From contig JAGMWU010000063.1 of NCBI GenBank assembly GCA_018697195.1, positions 1-64,000 on the forward strand: DNA of 64,000 nt, read 5' to 3'. This document shows, piece after piece, positions 1 through 10,400 of this stretch (within the stretch, counting starts at the first letter, position 1; each line of letters begins with the position of its first letter). Both the position numbers and the translations under genes were made by a program. The notes below the pieces were generated by a model, which saw only the letters and a program-made list of their open reading frames with translations, was not told the DNA's origin and searched no databases. Origin of the DNA: Certhia americana (Eukaryota > Chordata > Aves > Passeriformes > Certhiidae).

Positions 1-329
1 TAGCAAACACCCCAAAACCTGACCAAACACCTCAAAACACTTCTTTTTTTTCCTTTTTTTCCCCCTGGGCTTGCCTTCTGCGATAGCAGATTCCCACTGG
101 GTGACTTGGAAGAAAACATTACTGCAGCAGTATGTTCCACAAAGTAACTGTAATGATGAAAAATTGCCAAATGCCCCCAATTGCACATCAGAAAAAGGTC
201 CCTGACACTCACCCCAGCTCAGAGCTCTCCCTCCAGCTACTTGCAAAAGAATCACAGAACTAAACCTAGCAAAAATGGATAAAGTAGAATATTTTTAGAC
301 TTGGATTATCTCCGTACCAGATCCTGTAT
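1..329. other. Upstream intergenic DNA, nothing recognised
   Basis: AT-rich sequence with a short pyrimidine run near 45-65. I see no exon, RNA gene or clear repeat. By human synteny the next gene to the left would be AGO4 on the minus strand, but none of its exons are visible here. Confidence 0.5.
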
Positions 330-408
330 GGGCCATTCACCTTCCAGTTGGACTTGATGATCCTTTTGGGTCCCTTCCAACTTAGATCGTTCTGTGAAAT
401 CTGTGAAG
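330..408 (+). mobile_element. CR1 LINE 3' tail fragment
   Basis: The stretch ends in the CR1 3'-terminal signature (TTGGACTTGATGATCC, then TCCCTTCCAACTTAG and a TTCTGTGAAAT-like end). It is a short, 5'-truncated and diverged copy of the main bird LINE family. Confidence 0.7.
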
Positions 409-477
409 TATTAAGTGATTTGCATCTGTTGAGTAGTTCTTCATTGACTTATGAGTTTTCAGTAAATTTTTCTGGCT

Positions 478-690
478 TCAGAAGCCTTTCTTTTCTCCCC
501 TTAAGGAGCATTAAGCAGCAAGGTTAAGTAAAGAAGTTGTTAAACAACTACATAATGAGACTTGATGACTTATGAGAGGTAAAACTTAAATCCTCTCTAC
601 CTAGAGGGGAATATTCAGAAATTCAAGTGAGACATTGAAAGAAATTGAAAGAATTTACCCAAAAGGTTCTAGCCTTCATTCACCTGACAT
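478..690 (+). pseudogene. Decayed duplicate of CLSPN exon 6 plus flanking introns
   Basis: This segment aligns with 4643-4850 inside CLSPN. The exon-equivalent part (506-578) has the same 73-nt length as the real exon 6 (4671-4743) with no indels. By my count about 60 of the 73 bases match. Both the TTAAG acceptor and the GTAAAAC donor are retained, and roughly 110 bp of downstream intron also aligns. Because intron sequence is included, it arose by DNA duplication and not by retrotransposition. In the CLSPN reading frame the third codon is TAA, so it cannot code as exon 6. It lies about 0.9 kb upstream of the CLSPN start codon, in direct orientation. Confidence 0.88.
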
Positions 691-985
691 GAGTGGGGTT
701 GGCTCAGAATATGTCTGTACAGCAGCCAATGGAAAAGGCATGTATTTTATTCTGTAAATAGGACACTACTGACAGTAATAGCTGTGTGTTTCTAATGTCC
801 ATGAGCTCAACTCGTGTGCTCTCACCTGCACAGTCACCTGGAGACATGACATGTAGAATATCCCAAAGATCCAAACGAAACATAGGCTCTGTTCAACCCA
901 TGAAACAACGCGAAATACTTTGCCAGAGCCCCGTCCCCACAACGTCGATAATTGACAGAGCTGTAAGTCCCGGGGTTTTTCCCGG
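691..985. other. Distal CLSPN 5' flank, nothing recognised
   Basis: Unique-looking sequence between the exon-6 duplicate and the pyrimidine-rich minisatellite. Open frames here have no recognisable protein similarity. Confidence 0.5.
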
Positions 986-1178
986 CCCCTCACGATTCCT
1001 TTCAGTCTCCCACGTCTCCTCGCGTCCCCTCTCGGTCCCTCACGATCTCTTTCAGCCCCTCACAGTCCTTCACGTCCCTCTCGGGCCCCTTCGGCCCCTC
1101 ACATCACCTCACATCACCTCGTGTCCCCTCGTGTCCCCTCATGTCCCCTCGTGTCCCCTCGTGTCCCCCGACTGTCCC
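986..1178. repeat. C/T-rich degenerate minisatellite upstream of CLSPN
   Basis: A strongly strand-asymmetric pyrimidine tract built from degenerate roughly 10-bp units. It is most regular at about 1120-1170, where CCCCTCGTGT recurs five times with small changes. It ends just before the CTCF-like site. Such arrays are often length-variable. Confidence 0.8.
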
Positions 1179-1190
1179 GCCTCAGCCCGA

Positions 1191-1204
1191 CCGCCAGGGG
1201 GCGC
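1191..1204 (+). promoter_or_regulatory. CTCF-like motif in CLSPN promoter
   Basis: CCGCCAGGGGGCGC matches the CTCF core (CCASYAGRKGGCRS) at all but one position, and that change is common in real sites. It lies about 220 bp upstream of the start codon, at the edge of the CpG-rich promoter. Binding is inferred from the motif only. Confidence 0.6.
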
Positions 1205-1409
1205 AATAATGCCAGCGGACGACCTGAGAGCGGGAATCGCGATTGGTCCATGCAAAAAGGGGCGTGACTTCAAGAAACCCCGCCCAACAAGGCGGCCGGG
1301 GGCGGGGCTCACGGGGCTGTTCCGGGCGGCCATTGGATGATCGCGGGAACAGGGCGGGGTCAGAGCAGCGCGCGAAGGCTCGAAGCGGTTCTCGGGCGGC
1401 GGGAGCGCC
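1205..1409 (+). promoter_or_regulatory. CLSPN: CLSPN proximal promoter and 5' UTR
   Basis: CpG-rich TATA-less sequence. Two reverse CCAAT boxes (ATTGG at 1242-1246 and 1332-1336) lie 90 bp apart and are candidate NF-Y sites. GC boxes occur at 1278-1285, 1299-1308 and 1351-1358. An E2F-like GCGCGCGAA lies at 1368-1376. Paired CCAAT boxes with E2F-like sites are typical of S/G2-expressed genes, which fits a replication-checkpoint adaptor. The transcription start cannot be fixed from sequence alone. Confidence 0.7.
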
Positions 1410-4400
1410 ATGGCGGCAGTGCTGATAACAGCTGAGGGCCCCGATGAGGTGAGTTCTGCCGCTTCCCCCCGTTTAGGTATGGCCGGCCGACTGCTGACGG
1501 CGGAGGAAGCTCGCGGCTACCCGCGGTCTTGCGGCTCCTAGGGTTGTGGCGAGGTGGAAGGCCCGAGAGGGACAGCGAGGGAGATGGCGGTTCCAGTAAT
1601 TGTTCTGGCTCCCTTGAATTTCTGGTGCCTTTTCGGGTAGCATCGCCGGTGGCGGTGCCAGTAGCCACCAGCCACCCGTGCCCGCCGCCCTTGATCGCGG
1701 GCGGTTCGGCGCCCACACTGGGCTCGCCCCTCACGGTGGACTACAGCTCCCAGCATGCCCCGTGACCGCCCTGCCGGCCGCGGGGCACGCTGGGAAGGCC
1801 GCGCTCAGCCGGTCTCCGCGGGCGCGGTGCATGCCGGGAGAGCTGCTGGGCCCGCGGTGCCGGGTCTGAATAAAAGTGAATAAATAATAAAATAACGAGT
1901 AAACGTTCGCTCTGAATGCAGTCGCATCAGTCAATGTCAATTCTGTGCTTTTTTTGTGCGAACTCGCACATATACTGCCCTGTATGTGAGTAGTCATTTG
2001 TATTGATAAATGTGGTAAATATAAAAAATATTACTAAATAGGCAAACATCAGCATTGATAGAATAGAAGGAGACTGCATGTGGAATTCATTGAGTATGAA
2101 AGCTTAGCCAAGGTTTTGGAAAGAATTTAGATGCCAGCTGTCAGAACTACATAAAGAATATTTAACCCATTAAGAAAAATCGTGGTTTTTGCTTTGTAGC
2201 TTCCACTGGTGGATCTGAACCCAGACTTGCAGAAACCCCTGGACAGCGACTCTGACAGTGGCCAGGGCAGCTGTGAAACTGCCTCCCCAGGTTCCCTTGG
2301 CAAGGGCACAGAATCATTCAAGGACAGAGGTCTGTAACATTTCCACCAATTGTTTTTCTCCATCACTACATTTTTTTATTTCATAAATACCTTCTTGGAG
2401 GTTGTCACTGCTTGACATGTAGGAATCCAAACTCTTGTTGTTGCTCAGAATGTGGGCAGGCATCTTTAAACCTCTGAGGAGTGTTTTTTGAGCTACAGAA
2501 AGAAAAAGAATAAATGTGCCTTAATTACTTATTTACTTTCTTTCGTGTTTTGTTTAATTTTTATAGTGTGATTTTTATTACTATTTCAAGGCAAGACACT
2601 ACCAGTGAAGGGTTTTCAGCTTTGCCTTTTTTTTTTAAAGGTTGAAAACCATTAACATCAATTTGGGTTAATTAAATGCTGTTCTCTGGGGAGAAGTGGG
2701 TTTGGAAAAGTTGAGTCTGAGCTCATTTGCTGTAGATGGTGACACACGTCAAATTTAACAGATGTAAATTTGGTTGTTTGTTAATTAACTTGTGGCACTT
2801 TCCTTTTTTATTTTCACGCGTTTTGTCAGATTCAGAAGAAGAAATTTTTGTGTGTAAAAAAGCAAAAAAGCAGAAGGTGCTTCAGGACAGTGAGAGTGAA
2901 GAGGGGGAGGATGGAGGCTCATCTGAGCAGGAAGAGGCTTTGGGTGAAGACAAGGAAAATGGGGAGGAAAAGGAGAGGGTTGCTGCTGAAAAGAACAAGA
3001 AATCTCATCGGGTCCACCCAGCTCTGCTGGACAGTGATGATAGTGACACTGGTGACCAGTTGCAGATTGAAAACCTGGAAACAGGCAGGACATCTTGCTT
3101 GCCTGAGGGTCAGCTGGAAGAGGAGAGACCCCTAAAATCTGGGAAAAAGTACAGAAAACATAAACGTGACGTTGAAGAGGAGCCAGCAAAAGAAGCTGAA
3201 GCAAAATCCAGAAGGAGGAAGGTGAAGGAGAAGCTAATGAAGTCCATTAAACAGTTGAGAAAAGAAAAGAAGCCTGTGGCAGAGGTGGGTATTTTGGCAG
3301 AAAACCACAAATTATTAACTTCTCAACCAAGTTCAAATTATTATTGCTTGTGGTTATTCTGTTCCAAAGTTTCAGTGTTGTGTCCACTTTCCTGTGGGAG
3401 GTTTGGGATCCATGGAACACCACACAAGTCTAACCTGCAAGGTCTGCAGATTCATTTCAATTAAATTGCATTAAATTTGCAGTTAAAGGAAGTACAAAAC
3501 CTAACACTTGGTGATTTAATGCCGTTTTAAATTAATGTCCAAGAACCAAAGGGACCCTCTGAAAGGAATCACACGAATAATTTATTCTTCTGGAAACAGG
3601 TGGATGGTGGTGAGAGGTTTCCCTTCAATGACAGTGGATGTCTTCTGGATGACAAGGAACTCTTTGATAATGGCTTAGAAGAGGAGAATGACCAAACCCT
3701 TGAGGATGAGGAGTCCCTAGAATCCATACGAGCAGCTGTGAAAAACAAAATAAAACAATACAAGGTAATAGTTGGCTGTCATACAAAATTATTATAAATG
3801 TATTGCTCTCTTTCAAATTGATAGAGAATATGTTTAGATTAAATATTGGAAAGAAATTGTTCCCTGTGAGGGTGGGGAGGCCCTGGCACAGGTTGCCCAG
3901 ACAAGCTGTGGCTGCCCCATCCCTGGGAGTGGCCAAGGACATTGCAGGTTGGATCACCTTGGAACAGTGGAATGTGTCCCTGCCCATGGCAGGGGGCAGA
4001 ATGGGATGATCTTTAAGGTCTTTTGCAACCCAAATCATTCCATGTTTACTGGATTTAGTAGGAATTTGTACCTCAGCAAGTTCTAAAACTCTCTGACCGT
4101 GGTGGAGTTGTACTGCTGTGGCAGAAGGGAGGAGAGCCTTCTGGTTTTTGTTTTTAAAGATGGAGGGATGTTGTCCTGACAAGTTAAAAAGATAATGCTG
4201 GAGTAGGAGCTTTGGAGTCTGCCCTTGTGTGGGGTTTGTGCTGGTTTATGGGTACACTTGCTGGCTTTGCTGACCACTGGTAGTTCTGTACAGTTATTTG
4301 TGATGTGTTTGCCCTGATAGTGCCAGTGTATCAATAAAAATCGTTGAATTTCTTCTTATGCTCCATAGAATAAAGAACGTTTTCCTGACAGTGAAGGCTA

Positions 4401-7400
4401 CAAACATGTATTTGATGAGGAGAATGAGGAGCCTGTGTTAAAGGAGCCAAAAAGGAAGGTGAAGTCTTCATCTTTTTAAAGCTCTGTATTGTTGTTTGTC
4501 TTGACTAAAATTGTTTTGTATGCATAGTGTGGATTTGTTTTTTTTTAAAACTGGACGCTTTATTCTGATTCCTTTGTGTTTGAAAGGGAAAAATAAGCTA
4601 TTTATGAAGTAGAGGAAGAGCCCCATGTTTTGTTTCCTGAATTCAAAAGCCTTTTTTTTCTCCCCTTAAGGAGCGGAAAGCAGCAAGGTTAAGTAAAGAA
4701 GCCATTAAACAACTACACAGTGAGACCCAACGACTTATTAGAGGTAAAACTTAAATTCTTTATATGTAAAGGGGTATAAACTGTTCAGAAATTCAGAGAA
4801 AAAATTGAAATAATTTACCCAAAAGGTTAGAGCCTTCTTTGACCTAACATTACCTATTGAAGGTTGAAGGGTACTATACCATTTTCATTGAAGGACCTGT
4901 TAAAGGTGTTTTTGTAACTAATGAAAATAAAGATACTTGTTATCAAATAAAGGGCTTAGATGATGTTTTAAATCTTCTCTCACCATCTTTCTCTGGCAGA
5001 ATCATCTGTGTCTCTCCCATATCATGTGCCTGAGGCCAAAAGTGTTCATGATTACTTCAAGGGCAGACCTCGACCAGCATGTCAAGGAAATGCCATGGCT
5101 CTGCTGAAGTAAGGACTTAAACCTTCCTCATCCAATTTTTTCATAAACTTTAAGCATCTCTAGCTTTTCTTTTGAGGATAACCAGACTTTCTTAGGCTAC
5201 TTTAAATCCATAAAAGTAGGAAATTGGGAGAATGTCATTGCTAACATCAGGCAATGCTGCTCTCCTGACAGTCATCCTATTGAAGTGATCAGTGCCAGGA
5301 GTAACTCATATGAAGGAAGTTGCTGATGCAGAGTTACTTTAATGAGATTTAGGCTGAACCCAAATATTTTACTTGGACTGCTTCTTCTCTGCGTAACGTG
5401 TAGTAAAATACTGAAGGTACAGTAGGCACAAAATCCCTCAGGAATGTCATACTGTGATATTGTAACCAGTACAAAGCCTGTACACTTCCTTATGTTCTCA
5501 CGTTTTCCAGATTTCTGTCCTTCACCTCTTCCTACACATTAATGACAATAATTAGGAAATGGTTACTTCCTCTCAGTTTGTCCTCAGCCTTTTCTCCCTT
5601 TCATACTAACCATGTTTCTTTCTGCTTTTATTAGGTCCTCTAAATACCAGCTGCCCTTAAATGAAGACTCTTCAGCCATTGGGAACTTGAGCAAGAATTG
5701 CAAAGAGAGGCCAATGGAAGGTGATCAGTCAGCAGCTACTGAACCAGAAATGAACGTGGACAGAGATGTTGATGCTTCTGTGACTGAGGCTGTTGCTGCT
5801 GAAGGGAAGAACTTGCCAGAGGACTGTGCTGAGCAGCCCAGGCAGGACAGGGAGGATTCTCATGCAGTTACAGGGACTGTAACTGATGATATCACAGAGG
5901 AACAGCAGCTCCCCAACTGCCTGAGCACTGACTGTGATGAACAAAAGGAGAGTGAAATTCCTCCAGCATCTGGAGATGCCCTCATGGAAAGAAGGGAAAC
6001 AGCAGCAGATGTACAAGGTGAAACAAACAGTGAACAAGTGGGGCCTGGACTGGTGTCACAGCCTGAAAAAGTGAGGAAATCCAAGCTGGATAAACTTCGT
6101 GAACTGGGAATAGACCTGTCCATCCAGCCAAGAATCTCCTCTGACAATGAATCTTTCATAAACCTTGATGAAGCTGATTCAAATAAAGGTATCACTTGTG
6201 TTGTAGTCCTAAGCAGTGTTGATCTGAGCTTGGCTAGAAAATTCAGAAATATTTGGGTCATAGATCAGTCAGGCACATTCACTTGACTAGTGTGGATTCT
6301 TTGAGACATGTTAACAGAAATTTAGAATTGCCTGGTGGCTGGGAGGTTGGGCTGGAAGTGAATTGAGGTCTTGTGGACAAATGGTGGTCAATGGTAAGAT
6401 AATTTAATATTAGCTAATAAAAATATTCTGTGGTGGTTCATTCTTAGTAGAATAGAATGGTTTTGCAAATATTTTAGTATTCAAGTATTAGCTTTTAAAC
6501 TATCCTTTTTTAAACTTAGCTTTAAACTAAACTTTGGGGGCAAATAAAGCTCAACACGTACTCTTACTACAACTTTTAACAATCACTGCTTCCACATGCT
6601 ATCACATTGATTTAATTTATATGTATTTAAAGAGCTAGAAGCCCTGAAGGCACGTTTCTTGAAGCACACTCTCCAGACGTGGAAACCCAAAGCAGAGCGG
6701 GCCATAAACATGAACATTATCCGTAAGGAAACAACATCTGATGGGAAAGAGGAGCTGAGGGCAGATGTGGTGCCAGCAGTTTTGGCTGCAGAGAGCCTGG
6801 AGGAAGCAGTTCTCACAAAGCCAGGTTGGTGGGGGAGAAGAAGAGACGAGGATTGAGTTGGAAAACACTTCTGTCTTTTATTTTCCTCTCTCATGCTCCG
6901 TTTCCCAATGCTGCCCTACAAAATACAGGTGAAGGGATCTTCATCTGTAAGATTACTGTGTATGTTCCCCCTAATGGATAGCCCTGTTTTAATAAAAATA
7001 TTCTTGGGAGAGCACTTACATAGCAGTGCCCTGTGTAGGACAGCCTCAGTCAGATCTTTGGGACTGGTTCCTTTGATTTTTCATGCTTCCAGGAGAAGCT
7101 GCCCCATCCCTGGGAGTGTCCGAGCCCAGGTTGAACGGGGCTTGGAGCAACCTGCTCTAGTGGAGGGTGTCCCTACCCATGGCAGTGGTGGAACTGGGTA
7201 AACTTTAAGGTCTCTTCTAACCTAAACTCTTCCCTGAATCTTTTCCTGTGCAGGTGAGAAGCTCCAGGTTCTGAAGGCCAAGCTCCAGGAGGCCATGAAG
7301 CTCCGCAGGACCGAGGAGCGCCAGAAGCGACAAGCGCTGTTTAAACTGGACAATGAGGAAATGCTGGAGGAAGATGAGGAAGAGGTGGAGGAGGAAGAGA

Positions 7401-10400
7401 TGACAGATGATTCTGAGGAGGAAGAAGAAGAAGAAGAAGAAGAAGAAGAAGGTGATCACGAGGTCTGTATGCAACATTTTTTCATAACCTCATCAGCTTC
7501 AGCTCTGCTTCCTCTCCCCAGTGGAATGGGACTTTTGTACAATTGGGGAAATTGCTAAGAATTCTTCCTAGAAGCTAAAGAAATTGCTATAGTTGACATA
7601 TTCAGGATTTGGATTGTCTAACCTTGAATTCATGAGTATTTTCTTTATTTGTCTAAACGTTATTAAAGCCAAATAGAAATGTTCAAAAGATTTTGATGCC
7701 CCTTCTTTTTTATAAATCCTTGGCTCATTGCTGGCAGGGCCAGACAGGTCACATACCTCCCCTGGGGTAGGGTTTGCCATGACAACAATCATTATATCTG
7801 CACTGTGTTTGGGGATATTTTTTAGAATTCAGTATTTCTGCTTGATAAAGCAGAGGAAGATAAAGAAGATACAGAAGAGAAACACACCGAAGATGGTGAT
7901 AAAGAAACTGACAAAGAATCGATTGATGGAGAAAAGCTGGAGAAATCTGAACATGGTGATTCTGTTCTAAAACATCCTTCAACAGAGTCTACGCTGATGC
8001 TTTTTAAGGACAGCTCCTCAAAAATGGGGTAAGTAATACAAGCCTTAAAAATGGTGACTGAGAAATTTTAAATTTGATCAGCACATGTAGGTTTTTTTAT
8101 TTAAAGTGCCTTCTATTTTTGTGTTACCTTGGGTTTTTTGCAATTCATCCTAAATTTATTAGCAAATACCTTTTATGAATTGCAGATATTCTCTTCCTGA
8201 TGAAAAACTGGAAATGGAAGAAACAGTAGACAAAGGACCTGCCAAGTTAGGTAATGTAGAATTATTGCCATAGATAATTGCTTTTCTTTTTAACCTAGCA
8301 CATATAAAAGTTTCTATTTAAAATTGGTTTTTGGTATTTCTGTTATTTCACCAGCTGTATATAGTTATACAGTATGATTCTAATAGTTTAAATTGATGAA
8401 AAAATGGGTGGGCTTGAAAAAACTAGAGGGAAAAAATACTGTTCAAAACAATACTGGAAGAAATATGAAATATCAGAAATGAATAAGTAAAAAAGTGCAA
8501 TATGCATCCTGTAAGAAGAAGGAAATCCAACATGATTACAAAATGAATTTTTAGCAAGGCGTCAATGTTGCAAAATATATTAAGGTTTTACTGGATTACA
8601 CACACAAAGAAGTTAAGCATTTTTGTTTTGTTGGTTTTTTTTTTTTTATTTCCAGAGGATGATGATTCATTTTCTCTACCAACACTGGCGAAGGAAAACA
8701 GCCACAACAGCAGCTTTGAGTTCATTGGCTCCATGATCCCATCCTACCAGCCTTGTAACAAACAGGCCTCGAGGGGAGGGAGCTTCTTCCCTGCAGCAGG
8801 GGGGTTCAGGTCATCCTCCCCAGGTTTCTTCAAAACCAGTTTTATCAGCTCTGCTTCCAAGGTGAGATTCGCAGTCCTGGGTAAGATCTTAAACTAACAC
8901 AGATAAATATATTTTATCCTGATGGTCAGATCTATCAAAAGAATCAAACCAGGTAAATGCTTCAGTATCAGTAAGATTTCAGAAGAGCAAAGTGCCCCTC
9001 GGGTTTGTGTCCACATTGGAATGGGAAAAAATTACATTATAAAACTTATATGCTAAAGCATCAAAGAAAAGATCTTATAATGTGGCTTTTGTATCTAAAA
9101 TATGTGCATCATAAATATGGTTTTTAAGAATGCTTGCATGGGCTGCACAACATCTGATATCAGTGAACTCCTGTGGTTTATTGGAGCAGCATGGACATAA
9201 TTTGACTCCTGCATGGTTTGGGTTGGAAGGAACCACAAAGTTCATCTCATCCTATCCCCTGCCCTGGGCAGGGACACCTTCCACTATCCCAGGGTGCTCC
9301 AAGCCCCATCCAACCTGGCCAGGAACACTTTCAGGGATTGGGCAGCCACAGCTTCTCTTGGAAGTCTGTTCCAGTGCCCCTTGCATTTAAATTTAGGCTT
9401 GCTGAACAACTTATATATCTTTGTATTCCCTTGACTAGAGCTCAGGAAAGACCTCTGAGCCTTCTCTTCCCATAGAAGATTCCCAGGACCTGTATAATCC
9501 CTCTCCTGAGCCCAAGAGTCTATTTCCAGGAGCTGGGGAGTCAAGGTTTCAATTTTCCCTGGAAGATGACACTCAAAGCCAGCTTCTTGATGCAGATGGG
9601 TGAGTAGTGGGTGTAAAGGATGGTGTGTTGTGCCTGTTAACAGAAATAGGATGTGCAGACCAGCAAGATTTTTCTAACTACAGCCTTTCTTTCAGGTTCT
9701 TGAATGTTGGACAACACAGGAATAAATACCAGTCCTCAAAGCATCAGCTGCCACTGGCTAGCATGGATGAGAATGCCATGGATGCCAACATGGATGAGTT
9801 ACTGGACCTGTGTTCTGGACAGTTCAGCAGCCAAGCTGAGCATGTGCCAAACACCAGCAGCACCAAAAGGCAGAACATGGAGGAACTGCTCAATCTTTGT
9901 TCAGGAAAATTTATATCTCAGAGTATGTGGTGAATTCTCTTTTCAGCTTTGCCGATGACTTGATTTAGAAATTTTAGCTGAGGTAACTTCAGGTCAGGGC
10001 ACTGACAAAATGCCATATGTGGAATTTTGGAAATACATGGAAACATGCAGGTTTTTTTCTAGAGTGTTCTCTGACACTTTAAGAGCAGAAATGAGTTGTC
10101 ATCTTATTGATTTCTGTAGGAGGTTCTCCAACATGGGCTTCATCAGTGTCTTCCAAGGCAGAAAAAGACAGTGACATAGAAGATCCAATGGCAGAGGCTC
10201 TGGAGCTCTGTTCAGGCTCCTTTCCCACTGACAGGTTAGCATTGCTCTCCTAAAATTTACAGAAATTTAAGTCTGGTAATTGTCTTGTTTCAGTCTTGGA
10301 AGTGTTTTTTTATATAACATCAATTTGCTGTCAGTGGAAGTGTGCTTTGTTTTGGGGGTGAAGGGGAGGAATATTGCAAATTGCTCAGCAATTACTCACT

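Noticed and set aside
506..578. A functional alternative exon 6 of CLSPN
   Set aside because: It lies upstream of the start codon and has an in-frame stop at its third codon, so it cannot replace exon 6.
3285..3464. Extension of CLSPN exon 3 through the open frame to 3464
   Set aside because: The human-like sequence stops at 3284, where a GTGGGT donor occurs, and the next exon at 3600 continues in phase.
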